DNA from: Aquipseudomonas guryensis
Lineage (GTDB): Bacteria; Pseudomonadota; Gammaproteobacteria; Pseudomonadales; Pseudomonadaceae
NCBI RefSeq assembly: GCF_014164785.1
Contig: NZ_JACJFN010000001.1
Location: 682,001-746,000, forward strand
DNA length: 64,000 nt
Reading direction: 5' to 3'
Shown here: positions 25,757 to 34,826 of the stretch, piece after piece
How the letters are laid out: each line of letters begins with the position of its first letter
Position numbering within the stretch: the stretch's first letter is position 1
Program-made: the position numbers and the translations under genes
The notes under the pieces: generated by a model
Databases searched by the model: none
What the model was told of the DNA's origin: nothing
What the model saw: only the letters and a program-made list of their open reading frames with translations

Positions 25757-25821
25757 GTAGGAGCGCGCTCTGCTCGCGAACCCGATCAGCACGATGCTTC
25801 GCGAGCGGAGCTCGCTCCTGC
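25757..25821. repeat. Palindromic repeat, GTAGGAGCG family
   Basis: Arms GTAGGAGCG..CTCGCGAA and TTCGCGAGCGGAGCTCGCTC are imperfect inverted repeats that fill the 100-base gap between the ACT-domain gene and the acetyltransferase gene. A related but distinct family member occurs at 45070-45131. Confidence 0.75.
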
Positions 25822-25833
25822 GACTGTAAGCCT

Positions 25834-26283
25834 TCAATCCGCCAGGCTCAGCCAATAGGTATAAAACACCTCATCTCGTACATAGCCTAGCTTTTCATAG
25901 AGCGCCTGGCCGCCCAGGTTACTCTTTGCCGTTTCCAGCTGCAGACCACAGGCACCCGTGGCCACGCCGTGGGCGCGGGCGTTGTTCATCAGTGCCTCGG
26001 CGACCCCCTGGCGGCGCGCACTGGGCGCCACATACAAGTCGCTGAGCAGCCAGGCCGGGGCCATGTGCAGCGAGGCGAAGAACGGGTAGAGCTGCACGAA
26101 GCCCTGTGCCACACCCTGTTCATCGCGAGCAATGAACAGGGTCGAATCACCACGCTGCAGGCGCGCGCCGATGAACTTGGCGATCTCCCCGGCCGCCCTG
26201 GGCACCTCGTAGAACTCGAGGTAGGCGGCGAACAGGCCGACCAGTTCATCCAGATCATTCACACCCGCTTGCACCACGCGCAT
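25834..26283 (-). CDS. GNAT-family acetyltransferase
   Basis: 149 residues from ATG 26283, which has a GGAGG site 6 bases upstream. The N terminus MRVVQAGVNDLDELVGLFAAY is the usual GNAT beta1-alpha1. The acetyl-CoA binding region is LSDLYVAPSARRQGVAEALM with the QxxGxA loop, and LYEKLGYVRDEVFYTYWL closes the fold. Substrate unknown. It is divergent from glcB and downstream genes of the same strand are separated by a repeat. An upstream in-frame ATG would add 21 residues and lacks a ribosome site. Confidence 0.88.
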   Translation of the reverse strand: MRVVQAGVNDLDELVGLFAAYLEFYEVPRAAGEIAKFIGARLQRGDSTLFIARDEQGVAQGFVQLYPFFASLHMAPAWLLSDLYVAPSARRQGVAEALMNNARAHGVATGACGLQLETAKSNLGGQALYEKLGYVRDEVFYTYWLSLAD

Positions 26284-26374
26284 TGCAACCTCCACTGTCA
26301 GTTGATCGCGCCAGTATAGGTAGAGCGCCGCCTGGCGGGCACTCACAGGCCGTGACTGATTTTTTCGTTTGAGT

Positions 26375-26404
26375 CATGTAGTATCCCGCGGCTCGTACTA
26401 CATG
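26375..26404. promoter_or_regulatory. Perfect inverted repeat in the glcB leader
   Basis: CATGTAGTA (26375-26383) and TACTACATG (26396-26404) form a perfect 9-bp inverted repeat around 12 GC-rich bases, centred about 63 bases before the glcB ATG. A TAGTAT -10-like hexamer overlaps the left arm (26379-26384). It may be an operator for a dimeric regulator, or an mRNA hairpin if transcription starts upstream. The GCCGC-rich spacer would make the stem stable. Confidence 0.55.
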
Positions 26405-26452
26405 GCCGTCCGGCCCGGATTTAGAGCTGTCTGGAATCAAGTGAGGCAAGCA

Positions 26453-28630
26453 ATGACTGAGCGCGTTCAAGTCGGTGGCCTGCAGGTCGCCAAAGCCCTT
26501 TACGACTTCATCAACAATGAAGCCATCCCCGGTACCGGCATCGCTGCCGACAAGTTCTGGGCTGGCGCCGAAGCCGTGATCAACGATCTGGCCCCGAAAA
26601 ACCGCGCCCTGCTCGCCAAGCGTGATGACTTCCAGGCCAAGATCGACGCCTGGCATCAAGGCCGTGCCGGCCAGGCGCATGACGCCGCCGCCTACAAAGC
26701 CTTCCTCCAGGAAATCGGCTACCTGCTGCCAGAACCGGCTGACTTCCAAGCCACCACGCAGAACGTCGACGAAGAAATCGCCCGCCTGGCCGGCCCGCAG
26801 CTGGTAGTGCCGGTAATGAACGCCCGTTTCGCCCTGAACGCCTCCAACGCCCGCTGGGGTTCGCTGTACGACGCGCTGTACGGCACCGACGTGATCAGCG
26901 AAGAAAACGGCGCCGAGAAAGGCAAGGGCTACAACAAGGTCCGTGGTGACAAGGTCATCGCTTTCGCCCGCGCCTTCCTCGACGAAGCCGCGCCGCTGGA
27001 AGGTGCTTCCCACGTCGACGCCACTGCTTATGTAGTGAAGAACGGCCAACTGGCCGTGAGCCTGAAAAACGGCAGCAGCACCGGCCTGAAGAACGCCGCC
27101 CAGTTCATCGCCTTCCAGGGCGAAGCTGCCGCACCGAAAGCCGTGCTGCTCAAGCACAACGGCCTGCACTTCGAGATCCAGATCGACGCCAACAGCCCGG
27201 TCGGCCAGACCGATGCCGCCGGCGTCAAAGACGTACTGATGGAAGCCGCCCTGACCACCATCATGGACTGCGAAGACTCGGTCGCCGCCGTCGATGCCGA
27301 TGACAAGGTCATCGTCTACCGCAACTGGCTGGGCCTGATGAAAGGCGACCTGGCGGAAGAAGTGGCCAAAGGTGGCCAGACCTTCACCCGCACCATGAAC
27401 CCGGACCGCGTCTACACCAAGGCCGACGGCAGCGAGCTGACCCTGCACGGCCGCAGCCTGCTGTTCGTGCGCAACGTCGGTCACCTGATGACCAACCCGG
27501 CGATCCTCGATGCCCAGGGCAACGAGATTCCTGAAGGCATCCAGGACGGCCTGTTCACTAGCCTGATCGCCATCCACAACCTGAATGGCAACACCAGCCG
27601 CAAGAACACCCGCACCGGCAGCGTGTACATCGTCAAGCCGAAGATGCACGGCCCGGAAGAAGTCGCCTTCACCAGCGAAATCTTCAGCCGCGTCGAAGAC
27701 GTGCTCGGCCTGCCGCGCAACACCCTGAAAGTCGGCATCATGGACGAAGAGCGCCGCACCACCGTCAACCTGAAAGCCTGCATCAAGGCCGCCAGCGAGC
27801 GCGTGGTGTTCATCAACACCGGCTTCCTCGACCGCACCGGTGACGAAATCCACACCTCCATGGAAGCCGGCGCCGTGGTGCGCAAGGCCGCCATGAAGAG
27901 CGAGAAGTGGATCGCCGCCTACGAGAACTGGAACGTCGACATCGGCCTGGCCACCGGCCTGCAGGGTCGCGCGCAGATCGGCAAAGGCATGTGGGCCATG
28001 CCCGACCTGATGGCCGGCATGCTCGAGCAGAAGATCGCCCACCCGCTGGCCGGTGCCAACACCGCTTGGGTGCCGTCGCCGACCGCCGCCGCGCTGCACG
28101 CGCTGCACTACCACAAGGTCGACGTGTTCGCCCGCCAGGCCGAGCTGGCCAAGCGCGAGCGCGCCTCGCTGGACGACATCCTGAGCATCCCGCTGGCGCC
28201 GAACACCAACTGGACCCCGGAAGAAATCCAGAACGAACTGGACAACAACTCCCAGGGCATCCTCGGCTACGTGGTGCGCTGGATCGACCAGGGCGTCGGC
28301 TGCTCCAAGGTGCCGGACATCAACGATGTCGGCCTGATGGAAGACCGCGCCACCCTGCGCATCTCCAGCCAGCTACTGGCCAACTGGCTGCGTCACGGCA
28401 TCGTCACCGAAGAGCAGATCGTTGCCAGCCTCAAGCGCATGGCGCCGGTGGTTGACCGGCAGAACGCCAACGACCCGCTGTACCGTCCGCTGGCGCCGAA
28501 CTTCGACAGCAACATCGCCTTCCAGGCTGCCCTGGAACTGGTGGTCGAAGGTACCAAGCAGCCGAACGGCTACACCGAGCCGGTGCTGCACCGCCGCCGC
28601 CGCGAGTTCAAGGCCGCCAACGGTCTGTAA
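26453..28630 (+). CDS. glcB: Malate synthase G
   Basis: Condenses glyoxylate with acetyl-CoA to malate in the glyoxylate shunt, in the cytoplasm. 725 residues, the normal length of the G isoform. Signatures include [21 protein letters not shown] loops, [19 protein letters not shown] with the metal-binding Glu/Asp, [17 protein letters not shown] and [22 protein letters not shown] 26453 with GTGAGG upstream is chosen. An ATG 84 bases earlier lies in the inverted repeat region and would give an atypical N terminus. A terminator follows directly. Confidence 0.97.
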   Translation: MTERVQVGGLQVAKALYDFINNEAIPGTGIAADKFWAGAEAVINDLAPKNRALLAKRDDFQAKIDAWHQGRAGQAHDAAAYKAFLQEIGYLLPEPADFQATTQNVDEEIARLAGPQLVVPVMNARFALNASNARWGSLYDALYGTDVISEENGAEKGKGYNKVRGDKVIAFARAFLDEAAPLEGASHVDATAYVVKNGQLAVSLKNGSSTGLKNAAQFIAFQGEAAAPKAVLLKHNGLHFEIQIDANSPVGQTDAAGVKDVLMEAALTTIMDCEDSVAAVDADDKVIVYRNWLGLMKGDLAEEVAKGGQTFTRTMNPDRVYTKADGSELTLHGRSLLFVRNVGHLMTNPAILDAQGNEIPEGIQDGLFTSLIAIHNLNGNTSRKNTRTGSVYIVKPKMHGPEEVAFTSEIFSRVEDVLGLPRNTLKVGIMDEERRTTVNLKACIKAASERVVFINTGFLDRTGDEIHTSMEAGAVVRKAAMKSEKWIAAYENWNVDIGLATGLQGRAQIGKGMWAMPDLMAGMLEQKIAHPLAGANTAWVPSPTAAALHALHYHKVDVFARQAELAKRERASLDDILSIPLAPNTNWTPEEIQNELDNNSQGILGYVVRWIDQGVGCSKVPDINDVGLMEDRATLRISSQLLANWLRHGIVTEEQIVASLKRMAPVVDRQNANDPLYRPLAPNFDSNIAFQAALELVVEGTKQPNGYTEPVLHRRRREFKAANGL

Positions 28631-28652
28631 CTCGTCGCTGCTGTGAAAAAAT

Positions 28653-28675
28653 CGCCCTCCGGGGCGGTTTTTTTT
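28653..28675 (+). terminator. Rho-independent terminator of glcB
   Basis: CGCCC (28653-28657), loop TCCG, GGGCG (28662-28666), extended by flanking pairs, then a run of eight T. It begins 23 bases after the stop. Confidence 0.85.
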
Positions 28676-28767
28676 ATGCCCGTGAATCAGCCTGCCTTAA
28701 CTAGGCACTCAGTGAACGGGCCTCATGCCGGCACTGGCAGCCAGGCGCGGCTGAGCCACCCCGCCGC

Positions 28768-29478
28768 TTACTCCAGACTCACCCCATGCTGCTGGTACAG
28801 CGCCTGCACCCAGCCTTCGCGGTACATCTGCTGCAAGCTCGTCTGCAGGCGCTGCAGCAGCGCCGGATCGACCTGCGGGTGGCAGGCGATGTCTTCCATC
28901 AACGTCAGGAAGGGCAGCACCTCACGCGGTGCGGGCTTGGCCCCCAGCGAGTGAACCACCGCCGCGCTGGTTGCCCACAGTCGCGCGCGACTGCGCTGCA
29001 GCATGCTCAGGTTGAGCGACTCCTTGTTCGAATACAGCACGTCGAGCCCGACGCCTTGCAGGTAGTCACCGGCACCAGAACCCTGGTGACTGAGGATGCG
29101 CAGGCCGCGCGCCTGTTCCAGACTGTCCAGCTGCAGATCGTCATCAGCCTTGGCGTACAGCCCCAGACGCGAGATCAGCAGCGGACCGATCCAGGCATAG
29201 TAGGGCTCGCGCTCCTGCCGACGTTCGACCAGCAACACGCAACTGTTGGGCTTCTGCTGGACCTTCACCAGCGCTCGCTGCAGCGGCAGAAAACTCAACT
29301 GGTAGGAGATGCCGGCACGGCGGAACAGCTCGCGGGTCAACTCGGGCACCAGCCCGGCGCCCTGGCCATCCAGCGTCTGTTGCACCAGCGGTGGCCGCTC
29401 CCAGGCGTACAGCTCGATTTCGGCGGCCGCGCACGGCAAGCTGAGCAGGCCCAGTAACAACAGGCTAATCCCACGCAC
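28768..29478 (-). CDS. Periplasmic substrate-binding protein (SBP_bac_3 type)
   Basis: 236 residues with a signal peptide (MRGISLLLLGLLSLPCAAAE). The body has the amino-acid-binding-protein pattern: YAWERPPLVQQ, LTRELFRRAGISYQLSFLPL, LLVERRQEREPYYAWIGPL and a C-terminal LQQMYREGWVQALYQQHG. It lacks adjacent permease or ATPase genes. It overlaps by 14 bases the end of the larger binding protein upstream, so the two are co-expressed. Members of this type often feed sensory proteins rather than a transporter. The ligand is unknown. Confidence 0.85.
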   Translation of the reverse strand: MRGISLLLLGLLSLPCAAAEIELYAWERPPLVQQTLDGQGAGLVPELTRELFRRAGISYQLSFLPLQRALVKVQQKPNSCVLLVERRQEREPYYAWIGPLLISRLGLYAKADDDLQLDSLEQARGLRILSHQGSGAGDYLQGVGLDVLYSNKESLNLSMLQRSRARLWATSAAVVHSLGAKPAPREVLPFLTLMEDIACHPQVDPALLQRLQTSLQQMYREGWVQALYQQHGVSLE

Positions 29479-31144
29479 GCAAGGCCTCCTGGTACTTCAA
29501 GGTACGGCCCGGCGGGCGTTCATCCGCCAGTTGCGGCCAGGGCGCGCCCGGCTGTGGCAACCAGTACTGCGCCCCGCGCGGTGGGTTGAGCTGCGGTGCA
29601 CAGGCATTCTGCTGGCGCTGCGCCACAACCTGCAGGTGCTGGTCGAAGGCGCCCGCCAGGTTGTGCAGCGCCTGCGCCGCGCTGAGCTGGCCGCTGATCG
29701 CCGGGTGCAGCTGGCGCCACCATAGACTGGCCATGCCGCTGTAGTCGGGCACGTTGGCCCCGGTCGGGGTCCAGCGCCGCGCCGCGCGGCTGCGATAGAA
29801 CTCGACCAGTCCCCCGAGGCGTGGTGCCTCGGCGAGCAGGGCTGGGGAATCCAGATCGGAGCGGCGGATCGGCGTGAGCCCGACCAGGGTCTTGCGCAGC
29901 GACACGCTCTTGGCGGTGACGAATTGGGCGTAGAGCCAGGCAGCCTGGCGCTGACGCAGCGGCGTATTGGCGAGCAGGGTCCAGGCGCCGACATCCTGGT
30001 AGCCGGACTTCATGCCGTCCTGCCAGTAGGCGCCGCGCGGTGACGGCGCGACCCGCCATTTGGGCTTGCCTTCGCCATCCACCACCGGCGTACCAAGCTT
30101 GGTGTAGTCGGCGGTGAAGGCGGTGTACCAGAAGATCTGCTGCGCCACATGGCCCTGGGCGGCGATATTGCCGGCCTGGTTGAAGCTCATCTGCTGCGCC
30201 TCCGGCGGCGCGTAGCGCTTGAGCCAGTCGACATACTGCTGCAGCGCATAGACCGCCGCCGGGCTGTCCAGCCCACCGCCACGGGCCATGCTGGCACCCG
30301 CCGGGCGACAGCCTTCGACGCGAATGCCCCAGTCGTCCACCGGCAGGCCGTTGGGTAAACCGAGGTCAGCCACCCCGGCCATGCCCAGCCAGGCATCGGA
30401 CAGGCGCCAGCCCAGCGACGGGTCGTAGCCGCCGTAGTCCATGTGGCCATAGACGCGCTGGCCGTCGATCTCGCCGACCTGCTCGGTGAAGAAGGCCGCG
30501 ATGTCCTCATAGGCCGACCAGTTCTGCGGCACATCCAGCTCGTAGCCATAGCGCTCGCGGAAGGCCTGGCGCAGCTCCGGACGCTCGAACCAGTCCTGGC
30601 GATACCAGTAGAGATTGGCGAACTGCTGGTCCGGCAGCTGGTAGAGCTTGCCGTCCGGCGCGGTGACGAAGGGCAGGCCGATGAAATCGGCGAGGTCGAG
30701 GGTCGGCGAGGTGACGCTGGCACCCTCGCCGTCGATGAAGTCGGAGAGCACCAGCACCTGGCCATCGCGAAAGTGCTGACCGAGCAGATCGCTATCACTG
30801 ACATAGGCATCGTAGAGGGGCAAACCGGTCTGCTGCTGGGTGCGCAGCTTGTTCACCACGTCGTCTTCGCCACTGATCTCGTGGATCACGCGGATGCCGG
30901 TGAGCCGGCTGAACAACGGCGCCAGCACCGTCGCCTCGTACCAGTGAGTGGGAATATGCTCGGCGATGACGCGCACCTGCACCCCCGCAAACGGTTTGCC
31001 CGCAGCAGCGAACCAGGCCAGCTCGGCGCGCTGCTCGGCCGCCGCCAGAGAGCTGGGTTGCAGCTCGGCGATGGCTTCCTGCAGGGGGTTGGCAGCGTGG
31101 GTCAGGGTACTGAATAGCAAGACGAGCCACATCACGGAGCGCAT
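29465..31144 (-). CDS. ABC-type extracellular solute-binding protein (family 1)
   Basis: About 559 residues. A signal peptide MRSVMWLVLLFSTLTHAAN is followed by a two-lobed binding fold: VQVRVIAEHIPTHWYEATVL, IRVIHEISGEDDVVNKL, LPFVTAPDGKLYQLPDQQ, then a long C-terminal lobe with RQRQAAWLYAQFVTAKSV. Size and pattern resemble family-1 carbohydrate or glycerol binding proteins. No membrane components lie nearby. AGGAGAG precedes ATG 31144. An earlier in-frame ATG (31213) would put a charged stretch before the signal peptide. It is divergent from a chemoreceptor gene across about 260 bases. Confidence 0.85.
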   Translation of the reverse strand: MRSVMWLVLLFSTLTHAANPLQEAIAELQPSSLAAAEQRAELAWFAAAGKPFAGVQVRVIAEHIPTHWYEATVLAPLFSRLTGIRVIHEISGEDDVVNKLRTQQQTGLPLYDAYVSDSDLLGQHFRDGQVLVLSDFIDGEGASVTSPTLDLADFIGLPFVTAPDGKLYQLPDQQFANLYWYRQDWFERPELRQAFRERYGYELDVPQNWSAYEDIAAFFTEQVGEIDGQRVYGHMDYGGYDPSLGWRLSDAWLGMAGVADLGLPNGLPVDDWGIRVEGCRPAGASMARGGGLDSPAAVYALQQYVDWLKRYAPPEAQQMSFNQAGNIAAQGHVAQQIFWYTAFTADYTKLGTPVVDGEGKPKWRVAPSPRGAYWQDGMKSGYQDVGAWTLLANTPLRQRQAAWLYAQFVTAKSVSLRKTLVGLTPIRRSDLDSPALLAEAPRLGGLVEFYRSRAARRWTPTGANVPDYSGMASLWWRQLHPAISGQLSAAQALHNLAGAFDQHLQVVAQRQQNACAPQLNPPRGAQYWLPQPGAPWPQLADERPPGRTLKYQEALRAWD

Positions 31145-31323
31145 TCGTCTCTCCTTTTTCTTATCTGGCCATTCTAGTGCGGCATCTGCCGTTCGTCCCT
31201 CCAACCGAGCCAATACCGGCGCAAATATGGCGATTTGCCGCGGTTGGCGGGCAAAAGCGCGGTTTTCTAGCTATAGCAATACAACGGTCGGCCGACAGTT
31301 AGGGCAGACCATCAAAAAGAGCA

Positions 31324-31340
31324 TGGTCAAACCATGACCA
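31324..31340. promoter_or_regulatory. Short inverted repeat between divergent genes
   Basis: TGGTCA (31324-31329), AACCA, TGACCA (31335-31340) form a 6-bp inverted repeat in the intergenic region shared by the binding-protein operon and the chemoreceptor operon. It could be an operator. The evidence is only positional and structural. Confidence 0.35.
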
Positions 31341-31407
31341 ATAAGTGGCCTCTAGGCTGCTAACTGGCTTCCTGTACACTTCGCGCCCCCATTTGGGTAC
31401 ACCTGCC

Positions 31408-33030
31408 ATGTTGAAGAATCTGTCGCTAACCTTGAAGTTGTCGCTGTTACCCGCCGTTGCCCTGTGCGGCCTGTTGCTCTATGTGGGCTACAGCTCGTTG
31501 CAGCTGGCGGATAACGATGTGCGCCTGGTGGCGCTGGAAACCCATAGTTTCCCTACCCTGGAGAAAGCCGACGCGGTGATCTTCCAGTTCTCGCGCCTGC
31601 CCGGTCTGTTTAACAACGCAGTGGCCGCCGGCGAGTTGGCGACCCTCGACGATGCGCGCAAGGTGCTCGCAGAAATCGCCAGTAAACAGCAGGAGCTGCA
31701 GGGCCTGGCCAAGGACAACGCGACCCGCAGCGATGAACTGCAGGGTTGGCGCAGCGCCATCCAGCGCTATGCCGACAATGCCCTGGCCGCCTCCGAGCAA
31801 CTGGTCAAGGGCAGCGCCAGCTTCGAGGATCTGCGCCCCAGCCTCGACCGCATGGCCACTGACCTGAGCCAGGCGCAGAAGCTCGGCGATGCTTTCCGCG
31901 CCCATGCCTACGAAGACTTCCAGACCACCCTGGCGCAAGCCCGCACCGACAATGCCACCACCACCCGCGTCGGCTATGGCCTGTCGATCCTGCTGGTGGC
32001 GCTGGTCAGCATCGGTTCGGTGCTGGTGATCCGCGGCATCATGGGCAACGTGCATGGCGTGATCGACTCGCTGAAAGCCATCGCCCGCGGTGAAGGCGAC
32101 CTGACCCGGCGGGTCAACGTCGACTCGAATGACGAGATCGGCGAGATGATCCAGCTGTTCAACCGCTTCCTGGAAAAACTCCAGGGCACCATCCGCCAGA
32201 CCATCGATGCCGCCAGCCCGCTGGGGCAGATGTCGCAGGAGCTGTATCAACTGACCCAGGGCGCCAAGCAGAACGCCCAGTCGCAGCAGCAGCACACCGA
32301 CTCGATCGGCCGCGACATCCAGACCATGACCAGCAGCATCCAGGAAGTCGCCCACCGCTCCCAGCAGGCCTCCGAAGAAGCCAATGCCGCAGCCCGCCAG
32401 GCGGATACCGCACGGCAGAGCATCGGCAGCCTGTCGACCAGCATCAGCGACCTGGGCAGCAGCGTGATGAGCGCCGTGCAGGCCATGGAGCAGCTGGAAG
32501 AAGAAACCCAGCAGGTCGGCTCGGTCCTCACCGTGATCCGCAGCATCGCCGAGCAGACCAACCTGCTGGCCCTCAACGCAGCCATCGAAGCGGCCCGTGC
32601 CGGCGAGCAGGGCCGTGGCTTTGCCGTGGTCGCCGACGAAGTGCGCAACCTGGCGCAGAAGACCGCCGCCTCCACCGCCGAGATCCAGCAGATCATCCAG
32701 CGGCTGCAGAGCAGCGCCAATGGTGTGCTCAACGTGATGACCAGCAACGGCGAGAAGGCCCAGGCCAGCATCGAACGCTCGGTACAGGCTACCCAGGTGC
32801 TCGAAGCGATTGCCCAGGCCGTCGACCAGATCAACCAGCTCAACGCCGGCATCGCTCAGTTCACCCATGAACAGATCGGCCTGTCGAGTTCGATCCAACA
32901 AGAAACCCAAGTGTTGCAGCAGGACGCACAAGCAACCGCACATGGGGCCGAGGCCACTGCCCGTCTAGGCGAGCAACTGGTCAGCACAGGGGATCACCTG
33001 CGCTCGGCGACGGCCCAATTCCGCGTTTAA
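31408..33030 (+). CDS. Methyl-accepting chemotaxis protein
   Basis: 540 residues. A first membrane helix (residues about 10-32) is followed by a periplasmic four-helix-bundle sensor, a second helix ([20 protein letters not shown], about 198-217), a HAMP domain ([22 protein letters not shown]) and a long cytoplasmic signalling domain whose tip is [20 protein letters not shown]. It should couple through CheW/CheA. ATG 31408 starts [13 protein letters not shown], the usual MCP start. It heads a three-gene block with a barrel protein and a small binding protein. Confidence 0.93.
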   Translation: MLKNLSLTLKLSLLPAVALCGLLLYVGYSSLQLADNDVRLVALETHSFPTLEKADAVIFQFSRLPGLFNNAVAAGELATLDDARKVLAEIASKQQELQGLAKDNATRSDELQGWRSAIQRYADNALAASEQLVKGSASFEDLRPSLDRMATDLSQAQKLGDAFRAHAYEDFQTTLAQARTDNATTTRVGYGLSILLVALVSIGSVLVIRGIMGNVHGVIDSLKAIARGEGDLTRRVNVDSNDEIGEMIQLFNRFLEKLQGTIRQTIDAASPLGQMSQELYQLTQGAKQNAQSQQQHTDSIGRDIQTMTSSIQEVAHRSQQASEEANAAARQADTARQSIGSLSTSISDLGSSVMSAVQAMEQLEEETQQVGSVLTVIRSIAEQTNLLALNAAIEAARAGEQGRGFAVVADEVRNLAQKTAASTAEIQQIIQRLQSSANGVLNVMTSNGEKAQASIERSVQATQVLEAIAQAVDQINQLNAGIAQFTHEQIGLSSSIQQETQVLQQDAQATAHGAEATARLGEQLVSTGDHLRSATAQFRV

Positions 33031-33053
33031 CACTGCTAACGGAGCACCTCTAC

Positions 33054-34193
33054 ATGACTACAGCACGCGTCCTTGGTCTGGCCATCTGCCTGGCCAGTAC
33101 CCCAGCCCTGGCGCTGGAGCAAGGCGAATACCGGCTCAACGGCTTCGGCACTGCCGGCCTCACCTACCTGGGCGGCGAAGACGATAGCAAGGGCTACGGC
33201 GTCAACGGCCAGACTACCGACTCCTGGCGCGGCGATCAGCTGAGCAAGCTGGGTGGTCAATTCCAGTACGGCATCACCGACACCATCGGCTTCACCGCCC
33301 AGGGCACCATCAAACCCGCCCAGGACGAGTGGCAGGCCAATGTCGAGTGGCTGTACCTGTCCTGGCAGGCCAGCGACAACCTGATGGTCCGCACCGGCCG
33401 CCTGCGTACACCGGTGTACATGTACTCGGAAAGCATCGACGTGGGCTTCAGCTACCCCTGGCTGCGCCTGCCCGACGAGGTCTACAGCCAGGTCCAGCTG
33501 TCCAACTACGAAGGCGCCGACGTGGTCTACAACCTGCCGGTTTCCTTCGGCACCGTGTCCTTCCAGGTCGCCGGCGGCATGGCCAAGAATCGCGACATCT
33601 TCGCCGTCGATGACATGCACGACATCGACTACAACGACATCTTCGGCGGCAACATCAGCCTGTCCACCAACGACTTCGGTACCTTCCGCGCCGGCTACGT
33701 CGAGGCCGACATCAAGGCCAACATCGAAGATGACGTCACCGTGCCGTTCTTCGGCAACATCAACGTCAGCCTCAACCCGCTGGACCACCAGAAAGGCAAG
33801 TTCACCAGCTTCGGCTACCAGTACGACAACGGCACCTGGCTGACCGCCAACGAGTGGACCAGTCGCGTGATCGAGGCCGATGGTTCGGGTAGCACCGATG
33901 CCTTCTACCTGATGGGCGGCCGTCGTTTCGGCGAGTTCCTGCCGCACGTCACCTATGCCCAGCTGGACGAAGATGCCGGCCGGCAGAACTCCTGGACCTT
34001 CGGTCTGAACTACAACCTGATGCCCACCGTGGTGCTCAAGGGCGAGTACAAGCGCGTTGAAACCAGTGGCGACAGCTACGAAGGCGTATTCGTACGCAAC
34101 GCCCAGCAGACCGTGGACGACCGTCTCGGCCTGGCTCCCGCTCACAACTTCGACGGCGACATCTTCAGTGTCGGCGTTGACTTCGTGTTCTGA
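33054..34193 (+). CDS. Porin-like outer-membrane barrel protein
   Basis: 379 residues with a signal peptide (MTTARVLGLAICLASTPALA). The mature chain has alternating hydrophobic/aromatic strands: LNGFGTAGLTYLGG, QFQYGITDTIGFTAQGTI, WLYLSWQASDNLMVRTGRLR, VLKGEYKRVETSG. It ends in VGVDFVF with the C-terminal Phe expected for Bam-dependent barrels. Asp/Glu-rich loops suggest a cation- or phosphate-exposed channel, but that is inference. It follows the chemoreceptor by 23 bases and precedes a phosphate-binding-like gene by 11, so the three are probably one operon. Confidence 0.85.
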   Translation: MTTARVLGLAICLASTPALALEQGEYRLNGFGTAGLTYLGGEDDSKGYGVNGQTTDSWRGDQLSKLGGQFQYGITDTIGFTAQGTIKPAQDEWQANVEWLYLSWQASDNLMVRTGRLRTPVYMYSESIDVGFSYPWLRLPDEVYSQVQLSNYEGADVVYNLPVSFGTVSFQVAGGMAKNRDIFAVDDMHDIDYNDIFGGNISLSTNDFGTFRAGYVEADIKANIEDDVTVPFFGNINVSLNPLDHQKGKFTSFGYQYDNGTWLTANEWTSRVIEADGSGSTDAFYLMGGRRFGEFLPHVTYAQLDEDAGRQNSWTFGLNYNLMPTVVLKGEYKRVETSGDSYEGVFVRNAQQTVDDRLGLAPAHNFDGDIFSVGVDFVF

Positions 34194-34204
34194 GGAGAGC
34201 ATCG

Positions 34205-34609
34205 ATGAACCTATCCATCCGTGCTCTGTGCACCACCGTTCTGCTGGCTGCCACCGGCCTGGTCCAGGCGGAAGTCGCCGTGATCGTCAACCCGGCCGCC
34301 ACTGCCAGCCCGTCGCAGGCCGACGTGGCCAACATCTTCCTGGGCAAGAACAAGTCGCTGAAAGGCGTCGACCAGAAAGACTGGAACCCGACCAAGGAGA
34401 AGTTCTACGCCACGGTCGCCAGCAAGAGTGAAGCGCAGCTGAAGTCCTACTGGTCCGGCCTGGTGTTCACCGGCAAGGGCCAGCCGCTGCCGAGCGTAGC
34501 CGGCGATGCCGAAGTGGTGGCCAAGGTCGCCGCCGAAGCCGATGCCATCGGCTATGTCGACAAGGCCGCAGTCACCGACCAGGTGAAAGTGCTACTGACC
34601 CTGCCGTAA
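34205..34609 (+). CDS. Small phosphate-ABC-type periplasmic binding protein
   Basis: 134 residues with a signal peptide (MNLSIRALCTTVLLAATGLVQA). The mature part AVIVNPAATASPSQADVANI, FLGKNKSLKGVD and YWSGLVFTGKGQPLP has the PstS/PBP-like_2 pattern of small phosphate-binding-like proteins. It is only a single-domain length, too short for a full PstS. It sits directly behind the barrel gene and is followed by a strong terminator. It probably works with that barrel or with the chemoreceptor upstream. Confidence 0.85.
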   Translation: MNLSIRALCTTVLLAATGLVQAEVAVIVNPAATASPSQADVANIFLGKNKSLKGVDQKDWNPTKEKFYATVASKSEAQLKSYWSGLVFTGKGQPLPSVAGDAEVVAKVAAEADAIGYVDKAAVTDQVKVLLTLP

Positions 34610-34630
34610 GGCGGGGGTTGCGGTGAAAAA

Positions 34631-34658
34631 GCCGACGGGGCGACCCGTCGGCTTTTTT
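34631..34658 (+). terminator. Rho-independent terminator of the MCP-barrel operon
   Basis: GCCGACGGG (34631-34639) and CCCGTCGGC (34644-34652) form a perfect 9-bp stem with loop GCGA, followed by six T, 22 bases after the stop of the small binding protein. Confidence 0.9.
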
Positions 34659-34680
34659 ATTGCCCGCAGAAATCCTGCGC

Positions 34681-34826
34681 TAGCAGGCTGTTGAAAAACG
34701 TTGGCGAGGCAGCCAGCGCAAGGCAAAAACAGGCGAAAAAGCGCAGTTTACGAGCTGTAAATGAGCATTTTTAGCCTGTTTTTAACGCCGCGATGGCAAC
34801 GCAGGTAGTTTTTCAACAGTCTGCTA
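34681..34826. mobile_element. MITE-like element, copy 2
   Basis: 146 bp bounded by near-perfect 19-bp terminal inverted repeats (TAGCAGGCTGTTGAAAAAC, 34681-34699; complement 34808-34826 with one mismatch). The inside holds GCAGTTTACGAGCTGTAAAT, shared with copy 1, between AGGCAAAAACAGGC-type arms that are themselves inverted repeats. It has no coding capacity. Its right end CTA (34824-34826) is the stop codon (TAG) of the nitronate monooxygenase gene on the minus strand. This looks like a non-autonomous, transposase-dependent repeat. Confidence 0.75.

Noticed and set aside
26255..28114. Long minus-strand frame opposite glcB
   Set aside because: A His/Val/Gly-rich shadow of malate synthase with no family motif.
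31447..34202. Two minus-strand frames opposite the chemoreceptor and the barrel
   Set aside because: Their opposite-strand proteins are clearly real, and the shadows have no domain or upstream signals.
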